From: Palaemon carinicauda
Lineage: Eukaryota > Arthropoda > Malacostraca > Decapoda > Palaemonidae
Direction: 5' to 3'
DNA length: 64,000 nucleotides
NCBI RefSeq assembly: GCF_036898095.1
Contig: NC_090759.1
Span: forward strand, 17,994,353-18,058,352
The translations under genes were made by a program, and so were the position numbers. Below, in pieces: positions 12,880-27,699 of this stretch; the first letter of the stretch is position 1; each line of letters starts with the position of its first letter. The notes under the pieces were generated by a model. That model saw nothing but the letters and a program-made list of their open reading frames with translations. It ran no database searches and was not told the DNA's origin.

Positions 12880-14072
12880 TTAGGAATTAAAACCGATTAG
12901 CCTCTCTCTGATGTAGCATACTTTTTAAAATATATATAAAATCTCTAGCAGACTAAAATGACATTTTGAGTGATATTTTGCTTTGGAATTGGTCACAAAT
13001 ATATGAATGGTTAGAACCAGTTTTTCTCTTAAATGAAAATCTGGTCGAGACATTTGAATGGTGTATTCCTCTTCTTGTGTTAGAATATCAAATCGAGGAT
13101 AAAACCCTGGTTCAGTAATGGTTGTATACAAGCTTATTTGGAGAAACAGGAGGCTTACCACCTTTAGAAACTTAATAGATCAGATTTGACTTAACTTGGA
13201 ATATCTATACGCATCTAAGAGCTGTTGCCCAAACATTTTTTTCTTCAACTGAAAAGGAATAAAACTTAACCGCAAAATAAACGCTTTTGGTACAAATTAG
13301 AAACACAAATGGTGGACTACCTTCAAATTTACACTCTTTAGTGTAAACGTAACAGTTCCTCTTTTGTTTAAACCAAGGGAAAATGCAACCTTTTTAAATG
13401 GTATGTATGACAGTCACCTGTGAAAAGAGAAACTCGATCTTCCTCAATCGTGTTTTTCTGAGGCTAAACTAACTATAATCTAGTCCTTCGGTCCCGAGAT
13501 ATTAAAACAATTTTACTTTTAAACGGTTAATTGAAAAATCTTTAATGATTTTTGGGATCAATCTATCCTGAGGACGTTGGAATTCTTTCGTTCTGCCATG
13601 CTTTGAATATTTCTTTCACGTCTGGTCTTTCAAGCAACTCTCCTCTTAATTAAAAAAAAAAAAAAATAGAAAATTAAATGCCAGAACTGATCGCAAAAGT
13701 AATAATAACATCGCAATTGCCAAACTAATAATTAGGATTAAATACAGAGAAAACTGACAGAAATGTCAAGATAAGCCAATGAAACCATTAAAATCATTCT
13801 GCATCATGTGAGAGAATTTCTATCTAGGTTACCCAAATTCGATGCTACAGGGTACTTGTTTATTCCCGTTGCATGCAGACACAATACAAGAAAATAGCCT
13901 ATGATTATTGGGTCTTACAAAAGTAATGCAATGATAATACTTGAAGCATACACCTACCAATGTATGGCATCGAATATAAATAGAGTATATAAATACCTTA
14001 TGTTAGATAAAAATTTCTAGTGATGAGAATGTTTGCAACGGACATTAAATACGAACAATGAGAAGTGTGTGT

Positions 14073-14110
<38 letters not shown>

Positions 14111-14630
14111 ACAATGTCCGTTTCTTGAGGCTTATCTGAAAGATTTACGTGCGAAATAAAGCGAAACAATATTTTAAGTTTGTATAACAGGAATCATCAC
14201 ATGCATTCATAAATATTATCACATTATAACCATTCGAAACCTGTAAATAATACATGAAGAAATTCAACTGTTGAAATGTGTGGAGTGCAAATTATAAATG
14301 TCCGTCTACCCATTTTTGGTTTGCCCTTAAATACCTTTATAAATATTTCTGCTAAGAAATTAACGAACCTTTATGCATAATTGATACACAGTGAAATTGT
14401 ATAAAAGTGACAAAGAACGAAATAGCTTATTTCATTTCCTAATATTAACGCATAAAATTTAATAGGCAACTGAGAAGCGACACGAAAAATAATCAATTGA
14501 TAAATAACTGCTATAAAAAAAAAGCATTAACAAGAATGAATGAATTTCCCGAAATATAGACAGCACCATTCACCAATCAAATTTGCAAACCTTTGATTAC
14601 AACTTTCATGTCGTATAAATAAATTGGGAA
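12880..14630. other. Gene-free stretch
   Basis: AT-rich, no recognisable coding similarity on either strand. It contains a poly-T tract at about 14079-14109. Confidence 0.5.
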
Positions 14631-14635
14631 AGGTA

Positions 14636-14651
14636 ATCATCATCATCATCA

Positions 14652-14705
<54 letters not shown>

Positions 14706-14904
14706 GTTAAGCTACAACACTAGTTGGAAAAGCAAGATGCTATAAGCCAAAGAGATCCAATACGGAAAAATAACCCAGTGAGGAAAGGAAACAAGGACAC
14801 AAATAAAATACAGTACAAGAGAACAAATGAACACTTAAATTAAAACATTTTAATAAAAGCAATGGCTTTAAATAGATCGTAAAAAAAAAAAAAAAAAAAA
14901 AAAA
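14636..14904 (-). mobile_element. LINE 3'-end copy with (ATT)n tail
   Basis: (ATC)n(ATT)n at 14636-14705 is followed by the family 3' end in minus sense ('AAGCTACAACACTAGTTGG', 'AACCCAGTGAGGAAAGGAA'). Poly-A at 14880-14904 follows. Confidence 0.8.
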
Positions 14905-14949
14905 GAGTAGAAGAAAGTAAATAGGAGATGCTGAAATCGACAAATCAAA

Positions 14950-15273
14950 ATGATCTACGAATCCATGAATGTTTTATTACGCGTGTGTAACACGAGCGAG
15001 CAACAACCCGTCAACTTACTACCCCCAGGAAATTACTTGGGTTGTTTTCTGTCGCCATCCAATCAACCTGGATGTCGAAAGTCTATTGGTTTGTTGGACA
15101 CGAAGGGATCTTTTAAGATGGAGCAAACCCCGCCCACAATGCTCGGGGGTTCTGAGATAGATATAGATGATTGTTTCGATAGAACAGTGACACTAGTCTG
15201 CTGCTCGGAGGGGAAGAGGACTTGCACGGCCGCACACGAGACTCTCCTTATCTCTTGTCTTCTTTGAGTCGAG
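14950..15273 (+). other. Possible upstream (5' UTR) exon ending at a good splice donor
   Basis: This ~320-bp stretch is clearly more GC-rich than its surroundings and ends in GAG|GTAAGA at 15271-15279, a strong donor. A 105-codon frame (14950-15267) crosses it without any family I recognise. IR gene 1's first coding exon has its own upstream acceptor at 30575-30576, so a non-coding exon must exist somewhere upstream. This is the best candidate I see, but 15 kb away and unproven. Confidence 0.25.
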
Positions 15274-15942
15274 GTAAGATTGGAGAGCATTCCTTTCGAA
15301 TGTTAATATGCGAATTCTTAGAATTCGGGAAGTACTTGATTTAATGATGCACCTTTGTCATAATAATTGCCAGGGAAAGGGATACTGATTAAGGCATTTT
15401 AGGTAGAAAAACCTTATTGTATTAAGGAGTTTCGATTTCAAAGTATTGTCTCCATATACCAGGAACTCAAACATTGAATCTATAACATTTGAAAGTTTTT
15501 GAATTTTTTATCTACTGGTTCTTTCTCGCTTTATTGGAAATTTTAATTGATAAACTAAATGTACAATGACCTAATGTCTTTTACAATACGATAAATCTGG
15601 TTCACTTCAAGATATCGCTTAAATCTCTTTAAAAACCATATATAAGGAGCTTACCTCCTGCTTGCTTAAAAAATTATGATTTTTCTCAAAGACTTTCTAA
15701 TAAATGGACTTCACCGAAATTAATAAGATAATCAGCTGAACTGAGAAAGAAGACTAAACTTGGGGGTTTACTTTTCTTTATAAACATTTATTGTGTTGTA
15801 CACCACGATAAAAATCACAGTCGTTTTTAGGCGGCGGATGAAGTTAACTATCATTGTGTAGCACTTCGTATATGGAAGGCCTTCTTAGCGGATACCTAGA
15901 TTTGATGAAACGTTACTGATGATTTTGATATTATTGAGACAG

Positions 15943-18395
<2,453 letters not shown>

Positions 18396-18397
18396 AA

Positions 18398-18800
18398 TTA
18401 CTTGATCCATTTACCTGCTTCCTTGTCTATAGGTAGAATATTCTTCCCTCTATCAACCCCTTTGTCCTGTCTTACTTTATCAAAGAAAATCCTTAGTATG
18501 CTAATTAAGATTGTGGCTTTATATTGTTTGTGTTCACCTATATCTTGTTTACCCTTATAAATACGGATAGTAAGTCCTCTCACTCAATATTTTGGAACCT
18601 TCCACTTATCGATAGATACCTTACACAATACGGCAAGCCACTCTTTTGAAATTTCCCAGCGGCACTGCAGTCCCTCTTCTATAATCACACCAATTTGGAG
18701 TTTCTCTTCACAGTCAAACCTCTTAACTTTCCATTATACATCCTAGTCAGTCATATCCAAAAATAGACCACTTTTTCCCTTTAATTACAATCAAAGCCCA
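18398..18800 (-). mobile_element. Strongly decayed LINE reverse-transcriptase fragment
   Basis: The minus-strand frame at 18398-18583 reads 'IRIYKGKQDIGEHKQYKATI', close to the R/I-V-P-I-Y-K-G-K-G-D...C-x-N-Y-R-G-I motif at the start of LINE RT domains. 'YNGKLRGLTVKR'-like sequence lies upstream in another frame. Stops break everything else. Confidence 0.4.
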
Positions 18801-18929
18801 ACATCCCATCATTGTTTATTCTATAATATCCTTATATTTTACACAATCCTCATTAGTTCCCCACTTCATTTTAGACCAATCTTTTAATTTTCTCCCTACA
18901 TGTACTCTCACTTCCTTCTTATCAATCAC

Positions 18930-19015
18930 ACTTGTTCGACAGACATGCCGGCGTCAATGACCTTAGATGTCAAGATGCCAGAAAACTTTCAATCAATCAA
19001 TCAATCAATCGACAG
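18930..19015 (-). mobile_element. SINE-like 3' end with (AATC)n
   Basis: 'GACATGCCGGCGTCAATGAC' and 'AAAACTTTCAATCAATCAATC' resemble the tail of a tRNA-derived SINE ending in (GATT)n on the minus strand. The same tail motif occurs in the hairpin at 30045-30158. Confidence 0.45.
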
Positions 19016-19149
19016 ACATGCACAGCTTTATATTCTCCGCCTTTGCTTCCCAACATTTCAAACAGTGATACCACTGACCCCCAATTCCATTTCTTCCGAT
19101 TTTATCAGTGAGGAAAGGAACAACACCTTTACAAAAACAGGTGAGAATA

Positions 19150-20350
19150 GAGCTACAAGGCAAGTACTTAGTTACTCAATGGAAGTATTTTTCGGGCTAC
19201 TCATAGCAAATAACTCTCAGGCTACTTAAAGGAGGTAACTCCCCGGCTACTTAAATAAACAACTCCAAGGTTACTTAAAGGAAGTAATATCATGCTAACT
19301 AAAGGAAGTAATTCCCAGGCTACTTAAAAGAAAGTAACTCTTAGGCTACCTAAAGGAAATAATTCCAAGGCTACTTAAAAATGTAGGTCGCCAGCTACTT
19401 AAAGGAACAGCTTCAAGGCTACTTCAATAAAGTAACTCTCAGACTTCTTGAAGGAATCAATTCCCAGGCTAATTAAAAGGAATTAACTCTTAGGCTACTT
19501 AAAGGAAGTAATTCCCAGGAGTAAAAGAAAATAACTTTCAAGGTACTTGAAGGAAGTATAGCGTTACTGAAGGGAGAAACTTCCAGGCTACTTAAAGGAT
19601 ATAACTCTCATGTTACTTGAATGAAGTTACTCTAAAGCTGCTTAAAACAAAGTAACACTCACGCTCCTTAAAGAAAGCAACTTCCTAACTACTTACAATA
19701 GCAACTTCAGAGCAACTTGAAAGGAAGTAACCCTCAAGCTACTTAAAAGGAAGTATCTCTCTGGCTACTTGAAGGAAGCAACTCCCATGCTACTGAAAAG
19801 AAGTAAAAAAAGAATTAAATCCTTGGCTACTTAAAGGATTGAACTATCTGGCTACTTAAAGGAAGTACAAAGAACTAAATCCAATGATACTTAAAAGAAC
19901 TAAATCCAAGGATACTTAAAAAAACTAAATCCAAGGATACTTAAAAGAACTAAATCCAAGGATACTTAATAGAACTAAATCCAAGGATACTTAAAAGAGC
20001 TAAATCCAAGGATACTTAAAAAAACTAAATCCAAGGATACTTAAAAGAACTAAATCCAAGGATACTTAAAAAACTAAATCCAAGGATACTTAAAAGAGCT
20101 AAATCCAAGGATATTTATAGGAGCCACTTCCTGGCTATTCATAAGAAATAACTCACAGGTTACTTAAAGAAACTAGCTCTCAGGATAGTTAGAGGAAGTA
20201 ATTCCCAAGCTACTTGAAGGAACAATTTCCAGGCTACTTAAAGAACACAACTTCTCGCCTACTTATAGGAAATAACTCAGGCTATTCAAAGGATATAACC
20301 CCTAGGCTACTTAAAGGAAAAACTCCCTGGCTACTAGAGGAAATTTTAGT
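19150..20350. repeat. Degenerate ~22-25-bp tandem array, with a 25-bp homogeneous core
   Basis: About 1.2 kb of imperfect repeats of 'GGCTACTTAAAGGAAGTAACTC'-like units (given as an approximate consensus; unit length 20-25 bp). From about 19870 to 20115 a cleaner 25-bp variant, AACTAAATCCAAGGATACTT plus AAAAG, is repeated nine or so times. Short frames across it are artefacts. Confidence 0.85.
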
Positions 20351-20359
20351 TCTACATTT

Positions 20360-21980
20360 TCAATTAAAAAATTGTCTTCAAAAACAAGAATTTAATCATT
20401 AAAATCTGACAATATCTATCAAATGAGTAATGCGTTTTGTATTCTAAAATACCCATATGAAGACTGACTATGCCTCAGGACTTACAAAGAAAACTATTAA
20501 ACGTGCCCAATAATTTTCATTATTTATTTCTTCTGCCATTTTAAAAGCGAAATTTTTAAATTGTAAATGGGAGCTGGTATTTATATTTTGCCTTAAATAT
20601 AGAAATTCTTTTTGGGCGTCAAAACGCATTTGCTAGAGGACCTAGGCTAAGATATGTTCGGTTTCCACAGGTAGTTTATCTCAAATCACTTCCATTTAAA
20701 CGTATTTGAAAGTGATTTTGAAGGTTAACGTGAATTAAAAGTCATACCGTTTTACCTCAAATTGATTCTGTTATATAATCAGCAGCAATTTGCGAAAAGA
20801 AATTAACGCAATTATATGATTGAATATATTCATAATCTGTATCCATGTACGTTAGACGCCGACCTATCATAAATATAGTAAAAATATTCAAATCTTTTAT
20901 ACGAAAATAATGTTTTATGATGAAACCAATAGTGTTTTATTGAGCCAAATATGTTTAATCCAGAAATATTATGAGCCACTTATTGATATTTTTCAACCTG
21001 TGTAAAGCTTGAAATTTATTGTGACCCTGCTGACTCAAACTGAAAAATTAACCTGATACAGTAGTTATCTACTGTGGTAGCTCAGAATCAGGTTAGAGAA
21101 AGGAATGGGGTGATAGGAGAGAGCACCTTAAACGACTTCCCTTAATGCTGTCACGTCTTCCACTCTAATTTTTTCTTTCTCTCAAAGTGGTTCTATATAA
21201 ATTGGCGTATTTCTGAAATTGCACCCGAAATTATTCTAACTTTTCCTTCACACCACCAGTGCGGTAAAATTCAAGGCGTGTTTTCTGTATAAAGATTACC
21301 ACCATTCTAAATATGGCATATGAGAGGAGGTCCTCCAACTTTCATATGGAAGATGCTGCTGCTAAAAACTTTAGGGCATGCAGAGTCTTGCGATGGACTG
21401 TTCCCCTGTTTGAAGCTCACTATATGACCACCTTCATAGCCAAACTAAGGCATTTATCTACATTCTACAACGTTAACGTGTACTTCTTGGAAGAAAAGGC
21501 CATTAGAGGGAAATAATTTCTGAAATATGCCAATTTATATAGAAACTGGGAAAAAGAAAGAAAACGAAATAAAGAGAGAAAGAGTTAGGGGAAGGGCCTT
21601 GGATAGTGCGGTGTGCTTGTGACCCGTGGAGACGTGGCACCAGAAGAGGAATCCGTTTAAAACCGAGTGCCCTCCCTTATCGTCCATTTCTCGCTGTGTT
21701 GAGTATAGCAAGCAACTATTCCCAATGTCATTCAGTGGTCGCAAAGTCATACGTGATCCAAACTTTATAAGGGTTTTAAATATGCGCCGGTTGTATGTAT
21801 GCATATATATGTGTGTTTAAATGTGTATGTGAAAAATTTTACTCGCTTCATTATACTGTACATACCCATACATACACATCCATAAACATACATGCACATA
21901 CAAACAAATACATACATATAGGGATACACAAATGAAATCTGGTGTCAAAACTATGCCCTCATCTACCATGCAGATCGACA
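20360..21980. other. Gene-free stretch
   Basis: No recognisable gene. A 67-codon frame at 21313-21516 has no family features I know and is left unannotated. Positions 21600-21800 contain short frames on both strands with no support. Confidence 0.5.
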
Positions 21981-21993
21981 CCTGAACCGTGCA

Positions 21994-22359
21994 ATGACGA
22001 GACGACGAAAGCACTCGAGGACGAACATGCAAGAGAGGCTGGAAATCGTCTGCCTTTGGCTGAACGGGACGTCGGTTCGCAAGATCACGACGCTGACGGG
22101 AGCCAGCGCCGGGACCGTGTACCGATGGATACATCGCTGGCTCGAGAGTGGAAACATCCACAAGAGATCCAACAAACTGTGTTTGCATTCCCAACACATG
22201 GGGAACCTCCTCCAATATCCCGACCACTACCGCCCGTGTCGAGCGCCATTCCAACAGTATCAGTTGCACAACCCTGAATTAGGCCAATATGACCTCAATT
22301 CAATGCACTGTTATGGGGAAGCTAGTGCTTATCCTAACACCGAGTACAAAATGTACTGA
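21994..22359 (+). CDS. Small helix-turn-helix protein (transposase-type/homeodomain-like HTH), possibly a single-exon gene
   Basis: A complete 121-aa frame. Residues about 11-56 form a homeodomain-like HTH: 'RLEIVCLWLNGTSVRKI' followed by 'TLTGASAGTVYRWIHRW'. It matches the N-terminal DNA-binding domain of Tc1-like or paired/Psq-type proteins, including the W-I-x-R-W recognition-helix ending. The N-terminus is strongly basic (TRRRKHSRT). The C-terminal half is rich in H, Q, Y and P and has no known domain. There is no catalytic DDE domain, so it is either an orphan transposase HTH or a domesticated DNA-binding protein. The frame is clean and more GC-rich than its flanks, which suggests selection or recent origin. 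An upstream exon cannot be excluded; no promoter or polyA signal is evident. Confidence 0.5.
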   Translation: MTRRRKHSRTNMQERLEIVCLWLNGTSVRKITTLTGASAGTVYRWIHRWLESGNIHKRSNKLCLHSQHMGNLLQYPDHYRPCRAPFQQYQLHNPELGQYDLNSMHCYGEASAYPNTEYKMY

Positions 22360-22379
22360 AAGTTCAGATTAATAAGATT

Positions 22380-23080
22380 GAGCAGTAAACACATGTTCGA
22401 GATGTGTAAACTCAAGATTTTTTCAATGAATAAGTCAGGATGATAAAAACCTTGTGTATAAAAATAACGCCTTTTGCAAAGGCCTCAGTTGAATATCTGG
22501 ATGTAGAGGTAATGTAACCTAAATAGATTTAATGAGATAAATAATATAGAAACAAAATACGATAATCTCAATGGGAAAAACTAACAGTAAAATCTTTACA
22601 GAGTTTGCAGTAAAAATGAACGAAGGAATAAATCAATAAAGACTTGGATAATCAAACAAACAGCAACATAAAATAACTGACAAGGGTATGTAAAGAGACA
22701 ATATGACTCAGATCACTTATTCTACCCTTTGATTTGTTTAATGACAGTGAGTGATTCATTTCAAGTTCTGTAGCGTCGTTGCCTCTAAGTTCTTTGACTG
22801 ATTAATCACTGTAGATTTATGATACGAGAAGTGCTTAAATAAAATACCAACAATACGAATGTTGTTTTTATTGTCCTTTCCTAGGCGGTTTTCGGCAAAA
22901 AAACGTATAGAGGGATGTATAATTCTATCGATATATGTTCTTGCATTTTTATAGAGCGTAAACAGATATATATTATGCATGTGATATAGCCATGCAAAGA
23001 ACTCTTGTAAAATATTTGCTTACCGAGGCCCATGATACATTCAGATCTGAATTATTTTAAATTTTAAAAGTATAGGCACT
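22380..23080. other. Gene-free stretch
   Basis: AT-rich sequence with no recognised feature. Confidence 0.5.
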
Positions 23081-23082
23081 AA

Positions 23083-23102
23083 TAATAATAATAATAATAA
23101 TA

Positions 23103-23155
<53 letters not shown>
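23083..23155. repeat. (AAT)n microsatellite
   Basis: About 24 AAT units with one interruption near 23106. Confidence 0.95.
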
Positions 23156-23156
<1 letters not shown>

Positions 23157-23296
23157 TCTACAAGAAACCGTAACATTTTGAAACATGAGCAATGTACCAC
23201 ATTGAGGCCTTGTATCTACAAACCCCATATGCGATCTACTCTCCACATAAATCTTCAGCGATAACATAATTTTTGTCGCTACCGAAGTGAGTGACC

Positions 23297-23372
23297 TAAA
23301 GCAGCCCATTCACGATCAGTAATTACTGAAGGAATTCCTTCAGTAATTACTGATCGTGAATGGCTTGCTTTA
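23297..23372. repeat. Perfect 58-bp palindrome within a 76-bp inverted repeat
   Basis: Positions 23306-23363 are a perfect palindrome centred on GAATTC at 23332-23337, with arms of 29 bp each and no spacer. The flanking TAAAGCA/TGCTTTA pair (from 23297 and to 23372) extends the symmetry after a two-base mismatch. Confidence 0.95.
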
Positions 23373-23399
23373 TATGAAATGCCAAATTTTTTTGAAGAT

Positions 23400-24560
23400 A
23401 TCTCACCCAAACCGTAGCCCAGTCATTTCCTTAACCATAGATTTCAGAGGAGGGGGGAGGGGAGAGTTAATATTTTCAGCGGCTGAGTCAATAATTCCTA
23501 GGCCCATGAAATTTTAAGGGATTATTTATAAATATATATGCTTTGTTTCTGCCAGTTTTCATGTTCATATCTGCTATAGGCATTCCATGGCTGTCACTAT
23601 TGTTCGTAAGTGACGACTTTTAGCTAAAAAATCGGTGAGGAGGAGCTAACTACTCCTAGTATCTTACATATATCCAAATTATTTTCACAGGGTTTGATTG
23701 ATGTTATGTGAACTACATTCATATGAATTTTCGTATATATACATGCCATAAAAAAAATCACAGTAGCCATTTTTCGATATCCGCGGGTGGCAGATTTTTG
23801 GTGGCGCCGTAAATTACTCGTAGAATACTTCACACATCTACATGAAATTTTCAGGGATTTATAGGATGGATATTTACTTTTTCCATACCATTTTCATGTT
23901 GATATCTGCCATAGAAAATCCACAGCAAACGTTTATTTCGGTTTGGGTTGAATGATTATTTTTGGCGGTGTAGTAAATTGTACCTAGAATAATTCAATAA
24001 CTCCTATACCAGTAAATATATTCAAATTAAAATTTAATGGATTATTTAGGTATATATAAGCTTTGTTTCTGCCAATGTTCCTGTTCATACTTACAGTAAG
24101 TATGCCCTGGCTGTCACATTGGTTCGTAATTGACGATTTTTAGTTAAAAAAATCAATGAGGTCCTGCAAACTACTCCTAGACTTTTAAGATATCCAAATG
24201 AGTTTCACAGGGTTTGATGGGTGTTATATGAACTACATTCATAAAAATTTTCGTATTGATACTTGCCAAAGAAAAGTCACAGTAGCCGTTTTTCGATATC
24301 CGCGTGAGGCCGATTTTCGGCGACGCCGTAAATCACTCCTTGAATACTTCACATATCTAAATGAAATTTTCAGGGATTTATGGGAGGGATTTATACTTTG
24401 TCCATACCAATGCTTATATTGATATCTGCCATAGAAAAGCTACAACAAACGTTCATTTCGGTATGGACTAAATAGTTATATTTGACAGTGGAGTAAATTG
24501 TTTCTAGAATAATTCACATATCCAAATGAAAATTTAAGGGATTGATAGGAAACAGTTTCT
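23400..24560. repeat. ~170-bp satellite in a trimeric higher-order repeat (~520 bp)
   Basis: Related monomers begin at 'AAATTTTAAGGG / TTTCACAGGGTTTG / AAATTTTCAGGGATTT' landmarks near 23511, 23680, 23848, 24033, 24203, 24365 and 24530. Successive monomers differ, but every third one matches closely. For example 'CGATATCCGCG' occurs at about 23777 and 24296, and 'CTGGCTGTCAC'-like sequence at about 23588 and 24108. This gives a repeat of about 520 bp present roughly twice. No coding frame. Confidence 0.8.
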
Positions 24561-24734
24561 CTGTTCTTGCCACATTCAATGGTAATATCTATAATTGAAA
24601 AGACATAACTATCATGTAACCTTCTTAAATATGATGTTAAATGAAGCAATATTACAGTGAAATGCGTGATAGTGAGCGACATTAACGCGGGACAATGCCT
24701 ATCTCACAAACAATATCCGTCCCGAGTTCAGCTA

Positions 24735-25410
24735 GTTATTATTATCATTAATTGCTAAGCTACAACCTTTGATGGAAAAGCAGGATGCTATAAGCCTAGG
24801 GGCCACAACCGGGAAAATAGCCCAGTGAGGAAAGGAAATAAGGAAAAATAAAATATTTTAAGAACAATAACATAAAAATAAATATTTCCTATATTAACTA
24901 TAAAAACCTTAACAAAACAAGAGGAAGAGAAATTAGATAGAATAGTGTGCTCGACTGTACCCCAAAGAAAGAGAATTCTAACCCTGGACAGTGGAAGACC
25001 ATGGTACAGAGACTATGGCACTAACCAAGACTGGAGAACAATGGTTTGATTTTGGAGTGTCCTTCTCCTAGAAGAGCTGCTTAACATAGCTGAAGAGTCT
25101 CTTCTACCCTTAAAAAAAGGTAAGTAGCCACGGAACAATTACAGTGCAGTAGTTAACCCCATGGGGTAAAGAAGACTTGTTTGGTAATCTCAGTGTTGCC
25201 AGGTGTATGTCGACAGAAGAGAATCTGTAAAGAATATGCCAGACAATTCGGTGTATGTCTAGACAAAGGGAGAGTAAACCGTAACCAGAGAGACGAATAC
25301 AATGTATTTCTGTTTGGCCAGTCAAAGGACCCCAAAATTCTGAAGCGCTAGTATCTCACCGGGTGGCTGATGCCCTGGCAAAACTACTACCCCGCTTGAA
25401 ATGCTTGAAA
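24735..25410 (-). mobile_element. LINE 3' UTR copy, minus sense
   Basis: (ATT)n-like start, then 'AAGCTACAACCTTTGATGG', 'ATAGCCCAGTGAGGAAAGGA' and ~600 bp that is the reverse complement of the copy at 11740-12400. The frames at 25110-25335 are artefacts of this repeat. Confidence 0.8.
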
Positions 25411-25721
25411 AGAAACTTTCTTATCTCCTTTGCCTTTATTGTTTTTGTAAGAGCAAGGACCTATATTCTTCCACACTCTTGCCTGAAATATGAAAGAAAG
25501 ACGAGAATATACGGTAGAACGTTGGGTTTAAAGCAAGAAGGATAATAAGGTAATTAAATGGAAATAGGAAGATATTTCCAAAGCTTTGAAATAGATGAAA
25601 AAATCCGCGGAATCAGAGTATTCACTTTTTCATTGAACAAATTATGTGTTTTTGACTAGCCAGGTAGGTCACCTGAGAGAAGGAAGGAATTCTATTTTTC
25701 AGCTCAGAACAGTTCCGGAAA

Positions 25722-25724
<3 letters not shown>

Positions 25725-25799
<75 letters not shown>
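25725..25799. repeat. (GA)n microsatellite
   Basis: Pure (GA)n of ~75 bp. Positions 25800-26320 show no recognised feature. Confidence 0.95.
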
Positions 25800-25802
<3 letters not shown>

Positions 25803-26324
25803 GTTTAGAAATCATAGATTTAAAATATTCACAAGATAATGGTCTGGGATGATGATCAAACAATAGTTGATCTCCATGGTATACTTGTGACTGCAAAGTC
25901 TTACGTATACAGTGATGAAACAAGAACAGAGAAGGCTTAAACTTCTAACAAAGTCCAAAGTAATATCTATAAAACTAAATTAGGGAATATACTTCGAGAT
26001 GAAGCAAATTTAAATGAGAATAGAAAACGCTCTTATATATAACGCAGTCTCTTATTTTCTTGCACAATATAAATTTGTGTGCGAAGTCACGCCCACTACC
26101 GACGTAAAAGTAATATTCAAACGAGGACGAATAAGTTAAAAGCCACGTCCGAAAAGAGGCCTACTTAACTAATGATCACAATGTTCGATTTTCAAATTCT
26201 TAAACAGTAATTGGGAATGAAAAAGATTCATGATAAAAAAAGAGACAAAGACTTTTCAATGAATTAAAGCTATCTCGCGTTACAATTCCGATACCCATTT
26301 CTTATTTCCTTTCTTCACCGGGTT

Positions 26325-26388
26325 ATTTTCCCTGTTGAAGCACTAGGGCTTGTAGCATCCTGCTTTTCCAACTGGGGTTGCAGTTTAT

Positions 26389-26445
<57 letters not shown>
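26325..26445 (+). mobile_element. LINE 3'-end copy with (AAT)n tail
   Basis: 'GTTATTTTCCCTGTTGAAGC', 'GCATCCTGCTTTTCCAACT' and then (AAT)n at 26392-26444: the plus-sense 3' terminus of the LINE family. Confidence 0.8.
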
Positions 26446-26448
<3 letters not shown>

Positions 26449-26569
26449 CAAAACAAGATAAATCCCAAAATTCAACTAAAAATATCTGTTAAAGACAAAA
26501 CTTAGTGAACAAATAAACTGATTTTAACGTATATAATTTATCTTTTTTAATATTTCCCATAAACAGTTT

Positions 26570-26670
26570 ATTCGTTATTTTTCTTAATAAATTTCCACAC
26601 TGGGCTGCTTTCCCTGTTGAAGCCCTTAGCCTTGTAACAGCCTGTTTTTTCCAACTAAGCTTTTATATAT
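26570..26670 (+). mobile_element. LINE 3'-end fragment
   Basis: 'GGCTGCTTTCCCTGTTGAAG...TTCCAACTAAGCTTTTAT' is a second, diverged plus-sense copy just downstream of the previous one, lacking the AAT tail. Confidence 0.65.
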
Positions 26671-26699
26671 AAAGGAGAGTGTTCTATAATAAACTCACT

Positions 26700-27690
26700 C
26701 AGTTGCTTTCAACCTGTCACAACCTTCTCCTAACCCGTCACAACATCGTCGTTATAATCAATCAAGGAAATGAAAAGCTATAACTGTAAAACTTCTCTTC
26801 ATCATACTTCAACATCATTTTTGAAATCAGACGATTTGGGAAAGTCCTTTGGATAAATTCCTTCAGATTTTCGACCATACACTTTTTCATTTCCTCTTAA
26901 AACCTGCATCGTATTACAGAATAATTCAATTGGACTACAACTGGTTGTATATACAGTAGTTATTGCGTTCCATTCACACTTAAGTGGCAATAATCCTCTA
27001 TCTTGTCATAATGATATAAACTGTTATTATTACATTCGGATAATAAATATCTTTTGGACTAACGCCCAAAATTCTCTCACAAAAGGTCTGAGTTCAAGTA
27101 CAGCATTTTACTAATATAATTTTTGAATTACTACGAGGTTTGATACATTTAAACCTTACAAAGAAGAATTATTGCTGCTATTATTACTCTTCTCTTAGAA
27201 CTATAATAAGATAATTTAATCCATTATTTAGTAGCACTCTTGAAATTGCAAGATAGATAGCTTAATTGACAAACCCAAAAGGACGTATCTAGATATTCAT
27301 GACTTAATTCTCGATTCCTTACAACCTTACAACTATATGTTTGTTCGTACATACGCACCACTGCTACAAAGAATTTCAACCTTCTTTTCTTTTGAGACAT
27401 TTTCCTCTTCTTATTGCATGAAATTAACTCTACTTCTTTAACAACATCAATATAGGAAAAGGTATATAAGTTTCCAAACCACTTGGTGCATATGTATTTT
27501 GCTGTATCGTCATCCGATTACCTTATTTTTTTTTACATTTCAATTTTTGCATAACTTATGTTCCAGAAAGAAGTGAACCTGTTCTTATTGCGAATCCAGG
27601 TACTTCTTATATTATCCATTCAATTAGTTAATTAAGCTCATGTGGTTTAATCTAATCTCAACAATTGAAAAAAAAAAAATATCTTCTGAA
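26700..27690. other. Gene-free stretch
   Basis: No recognised coding or repeat feature. Confidence 0.5.
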
Positions 27691-27699
27691 GGCACATCT

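Noticed and set aside
21313..21516. 67-aa plus-strand frame
   Set aside because: No recognisable domain, no splice or regulatory support.
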